From Bacillota bacterium (GTDB lineage Bacteria; Bacillota_A; Clostridia; Lachnospirales; Lachnospiraceae), in the NCBI GenBank assembly GCA_023407175.1, contig JAEYMU010000053.1:310001-374000 (forward strand): a DNA stretch of 64,000 nt, read 5' to 3'. The notes beneath the pieces are model-generated. The model worked only from the letters and a program-made list of their open reading frames with translations. It ran no database searches and had not been told where the DNA came from. A program made the translations under genes and the position numbers. Shown piece by piece: positions 27,406 to 36,775 of this stretch. Positions within the stretch are counted from its first letter, which is position 1; each line of letters starts with the position of its first letter.

Positions 27406-28300
27406 CCTCATCACTCCGGGTAAATAATTGATAACGAACTGTTATATAAATAGCAGCAAGCATAATGCCACCCATTATGATGATTATGGCAAATGTCGGG
27501 CTTAGGTCAAAACCTGTATTCTTGATTATGGAATCTTCTCCAGCTTCTATGTCTGCTACAATATCGGGATCAATTACCTTTGCTTCATCTTCTCTGCTTG
27601 TTACAGAAGTTCCGCTTTCATTAGGGGAAGAGCTGTCTGTTCCGCCCAGTATGATATCAAGAATATCTTCCAAGGTACTGCCTGTTTCATCCTTAGTATC
27701 CTGCGAACCGGAAGTGGTATTACCTGTGGTATTGCTGTCTGGAGTCGGACTAACTGATGGAGTAATATCCGAAGCACTGCCCGCTCCCGAACCATTATCT
27801 CCTGTGGACGCCGTGCCGTGTCCCGAACCATTCTGGGACTCACCGGAGGAAGTATTGCCGGAAGTATCGGTACCTACAGTGCTGCCAGGGTCCTCTGCAT
27901 CCCCAGTATTTCCTGCACTCCCTGAAGTATCCGGATTTCCCGAATTATCTGTAGTTCCTGTGCCTCCCGTACCACCAGTATTCGAATCATCCTGATTTGT
28001 CTGTCCGTCTACGGGAACCAGATATCCTCCCTGAACTCCGCTTTCAATATATCCGCTGATAGCCGATAATACCGAATCTCTCTGGCTGGCTGTCAGATTT
28101 ACATCATCCGCCATAAGATAATCTCTTAATTGACTGATATAGGCTGGAGCAATCTTATAATATGTACCATTATACTGATAGGTTCCCTGCGCCGCAGACA
28201 TAACATCCTGTTCATACGAATTGATCGTACCTGCATATGCCGTAGATGCTGCACTTATACATATTAGCATAAGTACCAATATAAGAGTTCGCTTTAACAT
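27398..28300 (-). CDS. Secreted, Ser/Thr/Gly-rich membrane-anchored surface protein
   Basis: A 300-residue protein. A signal peptide (MLKRTLILVLMLICISAAST then AYA) is followed by a small helical domain (about 30-95), a long low-complexity Gly/Ser/Thr/Asp/Asn linker (about 100-230), an acidic region and a C-terminal TM helix (FAIIIIMGGIMLAAIYITV) with tail RYQLFTRSDEDE. No canonical LPXTG is present; NTGFDLSPT precedes the helix, and the tail is acidic rather than basic. It is coupled to a sortase gene, so a variant sorting signal or a tethered partner role is possible. ATG at 28300 with AGGAGG six bases upstream. Confidence 0.75.
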   Translation of the reverse strand: MLKRTLILVLMLICISAASTAYAGTINSYEQDVMSAAQGTYQYNGTYYKIAPAYISQLRDYLMADDVNLTASQRDSVLSAISGYIESGVQGGYLVPVDGQTNQDDSNTGGTGGTGTTDNSGNPDTSGSAGNTGDAEDPGSTVGTDTSGNTSSGESQNGSGHGTASTGDNGSGAGSASDITPSVSPTPDSNTTGNTTSGSQDTKDETGSTLEDILDIILGGTDSSSPNESGTSVTSREDEAKVIDPDIVADIEAGEDSIIKNTGFDLSPTFAIIIIMGGIMLAAIYITVRYQLFTRSDEDE

Positions 28301-28373
28301 AAGGTGCCTCCTATCAACATAAAAATTATACACCGTATGAAGCAAAATAACTGCATCATAAAGTATATAATCT

Positions 28374-28403
28374 ATTATACCCATATTAACAGTTGCATAT
28401 CAA
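28374..28403 (-). promoter_or_regulatory. Promoter of the surface protein-sortase-CpsBCD operon
   Basis: TTGATA, 18 bases, TATAAT on the minus strand. It overlaps the longer ORF upstream of 28300, so it supports the start at 28300. Confidence 0.65.
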
Positions 28404-28417
28404 GTGTTATTATTTAC

Positions 28418-28450
28418 AAAGGATTTTCCGCCAGAGGCGGAAAATCCTTT
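28418..28450 (-). terminator. Terminator after the Ig-like surface protein gene
   Basis: A perfect 15-bp stem AAAGGATTTTCCGCC / GGCGGAAAATCCTTT with a three-base loop; the following GTAAATAATA is only a weak U-tract. About 55 bases past the stop codon. Confidence 0.7.
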
Positions 28451-28505
28451 GCTATAATTTTATATTACTTGTTTTAAGAAATTACTAAATGCAGTACTGC
28501 TGTAT

Positions 28506-30539
28506 TTAGTTTAAAGATACTGATATGCTATCAGTACTCTTATTAATAGTAGCAGTTACATTTGCTGCATTTTTAATTACTATTGAATCAGCTGTTAATG
28601 TAACCGTATATGATCTGCCAGCAAATTGTCCACCTGCTCCAAAGGTAATTATTTTAGTAGCCGGATCTGCTGTTGCTGTAAAATTGATTGTCTCACCATC
28701 AATAGTCTTTGTATCACCGGTTTGTAATGTAGCCCAAGCAAGTACCTTTAAGCCGCTAAGGTTAATATAATTCTGAACTGTAACAAGCTCAGGTATATCA
28801 ATGGTATAAGGTGTACCCTTATATGTAACTGTTAATGTCTCAAAAACATCCAACAAATCAGAAGTTGTCGGCGAATCTACAGCCTCCTGTAATGTTACTG
28901 ACGTCGAAAGGGTAAATGACTTATCATCAGGACTCTTTGTCAGTGTCACAGATTTTTGATTTGCCGAAATCGTTACAGCAGTGCCTGTGCTGGAAGCGCT
29001 AAAAGCCACTGTATAAGATTTCCCATCAAATTCACCACCTGATACAGAAACCACCTTGGAATAGGTACCACTTGTTCCCGTAATACTTATTGTCTGTCCG
29101 CCAACTGTATAACTATCATTCGTTATTGTGCCCCAGATTACCACAGCAGAATCACTCGTTAATAAACTTTTGGCAACTGATAACACTGTTGAATTAATAG
29201 TCGTAGTAATACCGTTAGAATTCGTATAGCTGATAGCAGAAATATCATTAATTGCTGTATCAAAGGTTATGCTGGTTGTAGTTCCGCCACCGCTGCTACT
29301 GCCACCACCACCTAATGACGAATCAACAATAGGTGTTCCCTTTACAGGTACCTTTTTATCTCCTATAGTAACATCAATTGTAACATTGCCTGTAATATTA
29401 GGAATTGCATCTTCGGATTTAGCAGTAATCGTAGATTTCTCTCCATTTCCAGTAAGCGTTACATCAAACTTCACATTTGCCGTAAGAGCAAGCGGAACAC
29501 TGGAGGTAATCTTAACTCCGGCAACATCCACAATAATCGGTATCAATTGATCTGATGTACCGGAAATTGCAATCTCAGTATTCTTAGAAAGCACAAGCTC
29601 TTTCACAGTACCATTGTTAACAAGCGTAATCTTTGCACCTTCAGCAGTTATCTTGATTGAAGCAACAGAGCCTGCACCAATTACAATCCTTGCATCGCCG
29701 TCACTTATAATCAGCGTATTGTTCTTTCCTCTTTCAGTCCAGGTATCTGATTTGATCTGCTTTATCTCAATAGATTTAAAATCGCCATAGTTTGTTACAT
29801 CCGCATTCGGAGCATCAACAACTAATTTCTGGCTGCTGTAGTCACCTGCTTTAATTGTGAACTCAGCCGCAGCATCAGTTTTTAAAGTAACTAATGAAGC
29901 ACCGCTTCCAACTAATGCATCCAATTCACTTTGATTTGTAGCAGTACCCTCGGCATCTACCACCTTAATTGTCACAGAATCCTTCGCTCCGCTTATGGTG
30001 GTTGCGGTAATTGTTACCGTACCTTCCTTCAAAGCCTTAAACTTACCGTTTGCATCCGGTGAAGCAATCGAAGCATCACTGGTTGTCCAGGTAGTCTTGT
30101 CATTGGAGGTGGAAGGGATCAGTGTTCTGTCCAGATTATATTTCTGGCCCACATTCAATGCCGTAACTTTGTTACTAATCTGAATTTCCTTAGCACCCTT
30201 ACGGATTGTTACCTTAGCCTTTAAAGTATATGTCTTCTTGGGAGCCTTAATCTTAACAGTAATAGTAGCAGTACCCTTAGCAACACCTGTTACAACACCC
30301 ACCTTGTTAACTCTTGCAACCGCTTTATTACTGGTTGTCCAAGTATAGGTTGAGCCTGCAATCTTGTTCTTAATGTTGAAATCATACTGTTTTCCCACCA
30401 AAATTGTGCGTGATGTCTTACTAAGTGCAGGTGCTGATGCCGCATCCGCCACGGCAGGTGTAATAATCGCCACTGACAGAACAGCGATAAACGCGATAAG
30501 CAGCTTAGCAATTGACTGTTTCATTGTGTGTCCTTTCAT
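28506..30539 (-). CDS. Large secreted Ig-like (Big_2) surface protein
   Basis: A 677-residue protein with a signal peptide (about 6-34, AFIAVLSVAIITPAVADAAS). Two bacterial Ig-like domains follow (about 38-112, KTSRTILVGKQY ... WTTSNKAVARVNKVGVVTGV; and about 115-195, WTTSDASIASPDANGKFKAL). Then comes a beta-rich region (200-405), a glycine/serine hinge (LGGGGSSSGGG), and two similar beta modules ending SYTVAFSAS and SYTVTLTADS. Repetitive beta-sandwich organisation suggests an adhesin or S-layer-like coat protein. No sorting motif is visible; it stands alone with its own promoter and terminator. Confidence 0.85.
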   Translation of the reverse strand: MKGHTMKQSIAKLLIAFIAVLSVAIITPAVADAASAPALSKTSRTILVGKQYDFNIKNKIAGSTYTWTTSNKAVARVNKVGVVTGVAKGTATITVKIKAPKKTYTLKAKVTIRKGAKEIQISNKVTALNVGQKYNLDRTLIPSTSNDKTTWTTSDASIASPDANGKFKALKEGTVTITATTISGAKDSVTIKVVDAEGTATNQSELDALVGSGASLVTLKTDAAAEFTIKAGDYSSQKLVVDAPNADVTNYGDFKSIEIKQIKSDTWTERGKNNTLIISDGDARIVIGAGSVASIKITAEGAKITLVNNGTVKELVLSKNTEIAISGTSDQLIPIIVDVAGVKITSSVPLALTANVKFDVTLTGNGEKSTITAKSEDAIPNITGNVTIDVTIGDKKVPVKGTPIVDSSLGGGGSSSGGGTTTSITFDTAINDISAISYTNSNGITTTINSTVLSVAKSLLTSDSAVVIWGTITNDSYTVGGQTISITGTSGTYSKVVSVSGGEFDGKSYTVAFSASSTGTAVTISANQKSVTLTKSPDDKSFTLSTSVTLQEAVDSPTTSDLLDVFETLTVTYKGTPYTIDIPELVTVQNYINLSGLKVLAWATLQTGDTKTIDGETINFTATADPATKIITFGAGGQFAGRSYTVTLTADSIVIKNAANVTATINKSTDSISVSLN

Positions 30540-30649
30540 CTTATCCTCTCCTTTTCATGTAATTGCGCCCTATTAACATTTTATATCCAATGGCTAATAT
30601 AGCCGTGAATAACAATTTCAGGCATAAAAAATGTAAATTAATATAATTT

Positions 30650-30678
30650 ATAATAAATGTAACACCCCCAAAAGTCAA
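30650..30678 (-). promoter_or_regulatory. Promoter of the Ig-like surface protein
   Basis: TTGACT, 17 bases, TATTAT on the minus strand, about 110 bases before the start codon. Confidence 0.65.
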
Positions 30679-30730
30679 GTAGAATATTGGAATATTCCTG
30701 GATATTTTCAGTTATTATAGCTACATTTTA

Positions 30731-31300
30731 TCATTTTAGTGCTTTTATCCTACAATTGTATACCCAGGATTTTAATCTATAAACAATGGTAAAAAAACCA
30801 AGTCCTATCATGCATCCAATGGTATTTGTAAGGATGTCATCAATCTGAAAATACCCTCTTTTTGTCAGATATTGACTCAGTTCAATTGCCAGGCTGAAGA
30901 AAAATCCCAGCAGTATACAGTAATGTATCTTTTTAAAAGCTTTTAATAAAGCAGGAAGAAGCATGCCTAGTGGAATGAATAATATAACATTCTCAACCGG
31001 ATAGATATTGTCACTGAAATTGCGGGAAATTGTACTAAACAGCCGTAAGTCCAAACCATCTCTTGATCCCGGCTCCCGTGACAGAAAGGTAATCGACACC
31101 ACTCCAACGCAATATACATATAATATATAAGAAAATATCATCTTAAATTTATAAGACCGAAGCCTTTCTTTTATGGTACGTTTTGAAAATATACCTGTCA
31201 GGCAAAAAGCACACGCCATTGCAAGTATGCCGGTAGCCGCCGCATAAGGCAGATATCTCCTCATAGCCTCCGCAACATCACACAAAATAATTTCTTCCAT
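30731..31300 (-). CDS. VanZ family membrane protein
   Basis: A 189-residue protein with five TM helices and the VanZ-like core (NIYPVENVILFIPLGMLLPA and FFFSLAIELSQYLTKRGYFQ then IDDILTNTIGCMIG). VanZ proteins contribute low-level glycopeptide resistance in some bacteria and occur near cell-surface genes; the mechanism is unknown. GGAGG lies before the ATG. No van genes are nearby, so resistance should not be inferred. Confidence 0.88.
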   Translation of the reverse strand: MEEIILCDVAEAMRRYLPYAAATGILAMACAFCLTGIFSKRTIKERLRSYKFKMIFSYILYVYCVGVVSITFLSREPGSRDGLDLRLFSTISRNFSDNIYPVENVILFIPLGMLLPALLKAFKKIHYCILLGFFFSLAIELSQYLTKRGYFQIDDILTNTIGCMIGLGFFTIVYRLKSWVYNCRIKALK

Positions 31301-31369
31301 AAATTTGCCTCCGGTAATTAGATCACTGAATAAGAACGGTATTGCCTGTCATACCGGAGCCGCTCTCTG

Positions 31370-31568
31370 TTAATCCGGGTATTTTAAACTGCCCTCATAG
31401 CCACAGTCTCCGCAGCAGGGCGAGTTGCAAAGCTGAACAAAATTCTTCTTTTCCGAAAATAGATACCGGAATGCACTACCCTTATATTTTCCCTTTCCCG
31501 ATATTATTCTCTCTGATATCTTCACTGATATCTTTGTCTCCGACACATACTCTTCCCGCTTTTACCAC
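31370..31568 (-). pseudogene. Remnant resembling an Rpn/YhgA-like PD-(D/E)XK nuclease gene
   Basis: On the minus strand one frame reads VVKAGRVCVGDKDISEDI and, after a shift near a GGGAAAGGGAAAA run, another reads KYKGSAFRYLFSEKKNFVQL then CNS before ending at TAA. KYKGSAFRYLFSEKKN resembles the N-terminus of Rpn-like transposase nucleases of Lachnospiraceae. The frame is broken and no catalytic region follows, so it is a small relic. Family call is from memory of sequence patterns only. Confidence 0.35.
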
Positions 31569-32132
31569 AGTAGATTCATTCTGATCTCCTTCTTAGGTAG
31601 CATCAGAAGCCTGAGGTATCTTACATATACATCTATGTCTTAATATATACCATATTTGGATTATAGCAGATGGAATCATATGGTGCAATACCCACGCCAG
31701 GCATACTATTCATTCATGCCGTATCATATTTATATTATAGTTAATTAAGGGATTCACTGGCCGAGCGGCCTGGAGTTATCAAAACCTAATAAAAATTAAG
31801 CATACCTCATTACACCAGAGTAATCAGAATAAATCCATCGATATCGTTTCGCTATAAGCAGGAATATAGCCCATTTTGGTGATTATTACAGTTCAACTTT
31901 ATGTGTACTTGATGATTACTGACAAAATATCATGCACTTTCCTATAGCCACTTCCATATAAATTTAAGAAATCTAACATTTTCGTAACTTATTAATCTTA
32001 TAACACAAAAAACACCTGCTATCTATTGCAGATATTAAAGTCAACAACCATAGTATCCATTGAGGGCTACAAAAAACAGAAAACCTGTATTTTGACCTTG
32101 CTCAAATAATTAAAAAACTACCTTCCACGAAG
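31569..32132. other. AT-rich non-coding stretch
   Basis: About 560 bases without a convincing gene. It holds only short interrupted frames, a small GGCCGAGCGGCC hairpin near 31760, and ACAG-GTTTT-CTGT followed by TTTTTTG near 32070-32095 on the minus strand, which may weakly terminate the TIR gene. Confidence 0.5.
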
Positions 32133-32792
32133 CTAAGGTTTCATATCATTATTAACTGTATCGATTTCTTTTTTTTCGCTGCCGTTGTAAGCAAAAAGAT
32201 CAGCAAACAAACTTGTTATTGTAACTGCCGCCCCTCCGACTCCAAGCAATCCCCATAGCGGACCCAAAAAGGGAAGAAAGGTAATAAACAGTCCGGCAAT
32301 AACTGCCTTATGAATTCCTGATCCCTTTTTATGTACCAAAGAAGCCTTTTCGTATTCAACCAATGAGCTGACTGCACAGGATGCAAGCCTGGCCCAAACC
32401 TGTTCACGGTTTTGCTTCGGAATTACAGCCAATGGCCTGTCTTCCGGATTAACATATTGAAATTGCTTTATTTCATCACTTACGCTGCAATAATTCAAGT
32501 ATACTGAGATCACCAAAACTCCATCCTTCTTATTTGCCTCCATAAGCAAAGGAAGTTCCTTATCCCGTATATAGTCTGAGGACATAAAATCTGCAGATAG
32601 CAGTAAAATTGCAACCGCCGCCTGATCTACCGCCTTTTTTATTTCCTTCTCCCAGTTATCTCCCGGGATAATATCTGTATCAGACCAATACTCGATCTGC
32701 TTGTCCATACTATAGGCTTTTAAATGAGTCTCCAGTCTGTCTTTGTGCCTTTTATCCTTATGTGAATAACTAATGAATATTTTGTCCCTCAT
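32133..32792 (-). CDS. TIR-domain protein with C-terminal membrane segment
   Basis: A 219-residue protein. Residues 3-130 form a bacterial TIR domain: KIFISYSHKDKRHKDRLETH, the BB-loop region YWSDTDIIPGDNW, and the alphaC region SADFMSSDYIRDKELPLL. Glu79 in DKEL is at the usual position of the NADase glutamate. Residues about 162-200 are hydrophobic and glycine-rich, enough for one or two TM passes. It lies 46 bases downstream of a four-TM protein gene in a two-gene unit. TIR proteins in bacteria are mostly anti-phage NAD-cleaving effectors; that role is inferred here. Confidence 0.88.
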   Translation of the reverse strand: MRDKIFISYSHKDKRHKDRLETHLKAYSMDKQIEYWSDTDIIPGDNWEKEIKKAVDQAAVAILLLSADFMSSDYIRDKELPLLMEANKKDGVLVISVYLNYCSVSDEIKQFQYVNPEDRPLAVIPKQNREQVWARLASCAVSSLVEYEKASLVHKKGSGIHKAVIAGLFITFLPFLGPLWGLLGVGGAAVTITSLFADLFAYNGSEKKEIDTVNNDMKP

Positions 32793-32838
32793 ATTCTCCT
32801 ACCTCATAATACATACTTCTTTTCACTAACAGCTATGT

Positions 32839-33459
32839 TCAATTTATATCCAATAAACCAATCCGTCGCAAGCATCTCTTCATTCTGCCCGCATGTAAAA
32901 AACAGCTATAACACAGGACCAGGATGATATTAAACACACATAGTAAAATATGAATACACATATTTATGCCGAATCGACTGCTCCATATCTCCAAAGCTAC
33001 CTTTATAATAATTAGAATCATAAAAATGACAGGAAATATTATTGTATATAAGGCCCATATAAAATTCAAAACTTTGGGAAATCCCTGATCATAACTCTCA
33101 CCTTCACGCCCTATTTCAACCTCTAGCGCTGTACTAATACTTTTCTCCAGAGCATGAATATAAACATATAGTCGTTCAATACCTATACACTGCTGATAAT
33201 ACCTTACTGTAAAATACAACAACAACAGCCAGATAAACGATTGTATCGTATCTGCGGACAGGCTCAAATCACAGGCGTACCGCTCTTTCATCCACGCATA
33301 AAGCATCCCTGTTATATTCGTCTCCGAAACCACAAATAAAAATAATACAGTCAATAACAAGCATACATATATAAAAAGTCTATTCCTATCCTTCTCCATA
33401 TTCCGGCAAAGCGCACAAGTGTCCTTATAATGATCGTATATAATCTCTTCTTTATTCAT
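32839..33459 (-). CDS. Four-TM membrane protein paired with the TIR gene (SLATT-like?)
   Basis: A 206-residue protein with a charged N-terminal helix (HYKDTCALCRNMEKDRNRLF) and four TM segments (about 28-45, 72-90, 130-157, 165-189). The layout of a long amphipathic helix followed by a hydrophobic pair resembles SLATT-type effectors associated with nucleotide signalling, but I cannot assign the family. It is the first gene of the unit and would be made together with the TIR protein. It may anchor or sense for it, or act as a pore. Confidence 0.65.
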   Translation of the reverse strand: MNKEEIIYDHYKDTCALCRNMEKDRNRLFIYVCLLLTVLFLFVVSETNITGMLYAWMKERYACDLSLSADTIQSFIWLLLLYFTVRYYQQCIGIERLYVYIHALEKSISTALEVEIGREGESYDQGFPKVLNFIWALYTIIFPVIFMILIIIKVALEIWSSRFGINMCIHILLCVFNIILVLCYSCFLHAGRMKRCLRRIGLLDIN

Positions 33460-33527
33460 GGTATCCTAACCCAATTTTTATTCATCTATTTGCAATATTA
33501 TCCTATCATCCAAACATTATAGTAAAA

Positions 33528-33555
33528 ATCATACTATTTTTATAGTATATGCCAA
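33528..33555 (-). promoter_or_regulatory. Promoter of the TIR/membrane-protein unit
   Basis: TTGGCA, 16 bases, TATGAT on the minus strand in the 222-base gap after fkp. The unit therefore need not depend on the polysaccharide genes upstream. Confidence 0.5.
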
Positions 33556-33681
33556 AATGGATAAAAATGCAAGTTTATATTTTCCTTATCGTAACATTAT
33601 ATTACTATATTTTCTTGAAATATCTTGATAGGAATATTTCAGCCATGAGTGTAACCGCATGGCTCATTCCGCATCAATCCA

Positions 33682-36600
33682 TTATATCAATTCACAATCC
33701 CAGACATCAATTCCGCTATCTTCAAAAACCTCATGCAGGCGCTTACTTAGCTCTTGTTTCGTCACACCTGTTTTCAAAATCACCTGTAAGAAGCCTCCGC
33801 CTCCTGCGCCGCATATCATACGTCCGCTAATCAGATCATCAATCGAATTAAATATTTGATCAATGCAAGTGTTCGTACTGCCTTCATCCAGCTTCTTAGA
33901 CAATTCCCAATGGCCGCTTAACAGGCTGGCAAAGGCATCTACATTACCGCGTTCCAATTCAAAGCACATAAGAGCCGCACTCCGCTGTATTTCCTTCAAA
34001 GTATTTACTGCATCCGGATTCGCCCCGATATAACGGCCGATCACATCCCGCAGTAAATTTCGTGCCAGTCTGCGCTGCCCGGTATAAATCAGTGCAAAGC
34101 GGTTATTCAATTCAAACAACGCCGACGGGGGCAGCTCTATATGACGAACCTTAAGCTCCTGTTTCATTCCCGGTTGTGACATTATATATTTCACACCCTT
34201 TGTCATGCCTCCAACCTGATCCTGCCATCCCCCTCCGGTAGACATAATCTGTTCCATGCATAGAACACGGTCATATAGTTCATCCTCTGACACCTGTCTG
34301 CCGAACAATTCATATATTCCCCTCACACAAGCGGCAGCAAGTATACTGCTCGTTCCCAAACCGCTGCCCTTTGGTACACCGCGAACCTGAGTAGACAAAT
34401 ATAATCCGCCTCCAAGACGCTCCAGCACCTCTTCCAGCGAACCACCTTCATAGGGCAGTACTCCGCAGGCGATCAAAGCAGACTTATGCAAGGCAAAGGG
34501 ATCATATGGATTATGGGTGTCCTGAAGTAACCCCAAATCAGTAAATGCTGCAGATGCACCAAGATCAGCACTTTCTAATATAATATAAGATTTCGAAAGA
34601 CGTTTTAAACATACTTCAACCGGTAATTGTCCATTCAAAGAGATTGCTGCATTGAGAACAGTCCCTCCGCATTCATTGCAATAAGGAGGCGTATCACTCC
34701 AACCACCGCCCCAATTAACCCGAAGGGGTAATTGCACCAATACTTCTTCCTGGCATATTCTAAAGCTGTTATCTACAGTAAGGCCATCCAATGCCCCCTG
34801 CAGTATCCCCTGACCGATTGAAGCAAAGCATTTATCAATATATTTCTCGCCTTCAGCTCCTCCGATTATTTTACCAAGATAGAAATAGATACGAATTTTC
34901 ATGGGATAATCCAGTTTTTCCGCCTTATCCTCGAGCCATTTCTTCTGATAATCATTCAGCGTAACACCATCAAATATCAGACTTGCTTTCTGCCAGGTCT
35001 CTCCAGCTTCAATAGCATGTAATAGTTTTACACATTTTACAGCCTTGCGAAGCCATATTCCCCAATCAATAATTGCCTGTGAATCTGCCTCGTTAAAACC
35101 GGAGCAAAGGCTGTTGCGTATGGACTTGCGCCAGGCTTGTACATCTCCTTTGCCGCGAGCCATCGCACATATATTAAGCGCTGCCTCAAGAGCAGCTTCC
35201 ATCGTTCCGGCAGCCGGATAAAGCTTCGCATTCCACAGATAATGATCTTCTTCCTGCCAAAGTTCACTGATTGAAATTCCATTGATACTTATAAATTCCT
35301 TAAGTGATACTCCAAGAAATTCGGTGTCTGATTCCAAGCTTCCCTTCGGGTTGTCTTTTACTCCATAGACCCGTACAACATAATTTCCGTTCTTCAGCTT
35401 TAATCCATGCAATACAACGCTCTCCGGCACATTCTGATTCTTCATCAGAACATTTGATACAATACTGCCCTTCCCAATTACCGCAGCACCATCAATATAG
35501 CAATCCTCCAGATAGCATCCCGGTCCAATGGCCGCATGCTCCGAGATAACCGTATTATTCACTGCATATGGGACATTCCAGGCATTAGAGGAGGTCCACC
35601 TCTTCCAGTCCAGAAATGCATAATCACCAATTTCATCATTCATTAAGTCAAGCAGTTCCCCTGTTGTCCCAAAATGGATAAAAGCAGCCGGTGACAGACG
35701 CAAAAGCTTCATCCGGTATGGGCGCAATACATCCCAGATCGCTGTACGGCATTCCATAAGCTCAGTACAGAAGCTTCCTTCCGGTTTCTCCCTATAATAC
35801 TGCTCCAGGGTTGCCTTTTCAGCCAGAGGGAACAGAAAATCCCCATAAAAAGAAATCCTGGCTCTCTCGTTGACGAATTTATTAAATTTCTCCTGATCAA
35901 CTGTTTCATCCGTACTTATTAATTGATAAAGGCTGTAAAGCAATGGTACGGCCAGCAATACTGCTCCAGTATCAATGTCTACCATATTACGTTCATTCAC
36001 AGCACCCATTTCCCTAAGAGTCTGCTCTGTCATCTTCTGAAGGCAATAATCAACATTGCCATGATCCCCAATCCGGAACACGCCATGATTCTTGCCTACC
36101 TCCACATGTTCCTTAAAGGATATCGCGGCCGCACCGCTGCCTGTAAAATCTATCTGTAATGGATTAAAGAGCAAAAGCACATCTCCTGATAAAACCAGCA
36201 TACCTTCCCTAATTCTTTGCGGTACACTGCTCATACCGATGATAAATTCATCAAACAAGGTGGACCGCTTGCCATTGGGCAATTCACGCGGAACCGGCGA
36301 GAAAAGCTTGCCAAGGGCAGAATACTGCGGAACCCGCTTTGAATCTCCTCCGGAATGTATTACCAGAATACGTTTTCCTTCAAAGGGATTTGCATTTCCT
36401 TCCCTCTCTGCAATATAACGCAGGACATTCAAAGTTGCGCCGCCTGACCCAACCCGTTTGCCCTCCGGATCGGGGAGGACCGCAAAATGGGTTGCCGGTG
36501 GAAGCAGATTTTTCTGAATGCGGATAGCAATCTGAGTCCGATAGGCCTCTGCCTGATTCTCATTTGACGCTGTTAGTATTATGTAATCCCATTGAATAAA

Positions 36601-36684
36601 GCGGGGACTGACCAGTGACCGTTGATAATCATCCCATGCATCCAGATATGACTGGCGAAGGAACAGGGATTTATTTGTTAGCAT
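33682..36684 (-). CDS. fkp: Bifunctional L-fucokinase / GDP-L-fucose pyrophosphorylase (FKP)
   Basis: A 1000-residue fusion enzyme. The N-terminal half is the fucose-1-phosphate guanylyltransferase (PDPEGKRVGSGGATLNVLRY near 70-90, SGGDSKRVPQYSALGKLF), with a left-handed beta-helix-like linker (about 375-450). The C-terminal half, from about 650, is a GHMP kinase (LRVNWGGGWSDTPPYCNECG; ATP loop GVPKGSGLGTSSILAAA near 766; C-terminal ICGAGGGGFLQVIL). It converts free L-fucose to GDP-fucose (salvage), a reaction known mainly from Bacteroides. It has its own promoter and AGAGGTG before the ATG, and sits next to the de novo GDP-fucose genes. Confidence 0.93.
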   Translation of the reverse strand: MLTNKSLFLRQSYLDAWDDYQRSLVSPRFIQWDYIILTASNENQAEAYRTQIAIRIQKNLLPPATHFAVLPDPEGKRVGSGGATLNVLRYIAEREGNANPFEGKRILVIHSGGDSKRVPQYSALGKLFSPVPRELPNGKRSTLFDEFIIGMSSVPQRIREGMLVLSGDVLLLFNPLQIDFTGSGAAAISFKEHVEVGKNHGVFRIGDHGNVDYCLQKMTEQTLREMGAVNERNMVDIDTGAVLLAVPLLYSLYQLISTDETVDQEKFNKFVNERARISFYGDFLFPLAEKATLEQYYREKPEGSFCTELMECRTAIWDVLRPYRMKLLRLSPAAFIHFGTTGELLDLMNDEIGDYAFLDWKRWTSSNAWNVPYAVNNTVISEHAAIGPGCYLEDCYIDGAAVIGKGSIVSNVLMKNQNVPESVVLHGLKLKNGNYVVRVYGVKDNPKGSLESDTEFLGVSLKEFISINGISISELWQEEDHYLWNAKLYPAAGTMEAALEAALNICAMARGKGDVQAWRKSIRNSLCSGFNEADSQAIIDWGIWLRKAVKCVKLLHAIEAGETWQKASLIFDGVTLNDYQKKWLEDKAEKLDYPMKIRIYFYLGKIIGGAEGEKYIDKCFASIGQGILQGALDGLTVDNSFRICQEEVLVQLPLRVNWGGGWSDTPPYCNECGGTVLNAAISLNGQLPVEVCLKRLSKSYIILESADLGASAAFTDLGLLQDTHNPYDPFALHKSALIACGVLPYEGGSLEEVLERLGGGLYLSTQVRGVPKGSGLGTSSILAAACVRGIYELFGRQVSEDELYDRVLCMEQIMSTGGGWQDQVGGMTKGVKYIMSQPGMKQELKVRHIELPPSALFELNNRFALIYTGQRRLARNLLRDVIGRYIGANPDAVNTLKEIQRSAALMCFELERGNVDAFASLLSGHWELSKKLDEGSTNTCIDQIFNSIDDLISGRMICGAGGGGFLQVILKTGVTKQELSKRLHEVFEDSGIDVWDCELI

Positions 36685-36723
36685 ATGACACCTCTGATAT
36701 GATTAATGTAAAATACATTTTTT

Positions 36724-36752
36724 AGTATATGATATTGTTTCCCCAATATCAA
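36724..36752 (-). promoter_or_regulatory. Promoter of fkp
   Basis: TTGATA, 17 bases, TATACT on the minus strand, between the manC terminator and the fkp start. The same hexamers with the same spacing stand before gmd. Confidence 0.7.
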
Positions 36753-36775
36753 CAAATAAATCACACAAAGACATC

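Noticed and set aside
27465..27995. A 176-codon plus-strand ORF rich in Val, Pro, Ser
   Set aside because: It is the antisense of the Gly/Ser/Thr-rich linker of the surface protein; such repeats leave long open shadow frames.
29269..29550. A 93-codon plus-strand ORF
   Set aside because: Mirror frame of the Ig-like surface protein, with the glycine-rich hinge read backwards as leucine and proline.
30731..31300. A glycopeptide-resistance gene (vanZ proper)
   Set aside because: Only the VanZ family fold is visible; no vanR/S/H/A/X genes are near and the protein sits in a surface-polymer neighbourhood.
31381..31480. A possible c-di-GMP (GEMM) riboswitch, from the short GCAAAGC string
   Set aside because: Other conserved parts of the aptamer (the GGG-CAAACC and GGTAGCGGGGTT blocks) are absent; the stretch reads better as a broken coding remnant.
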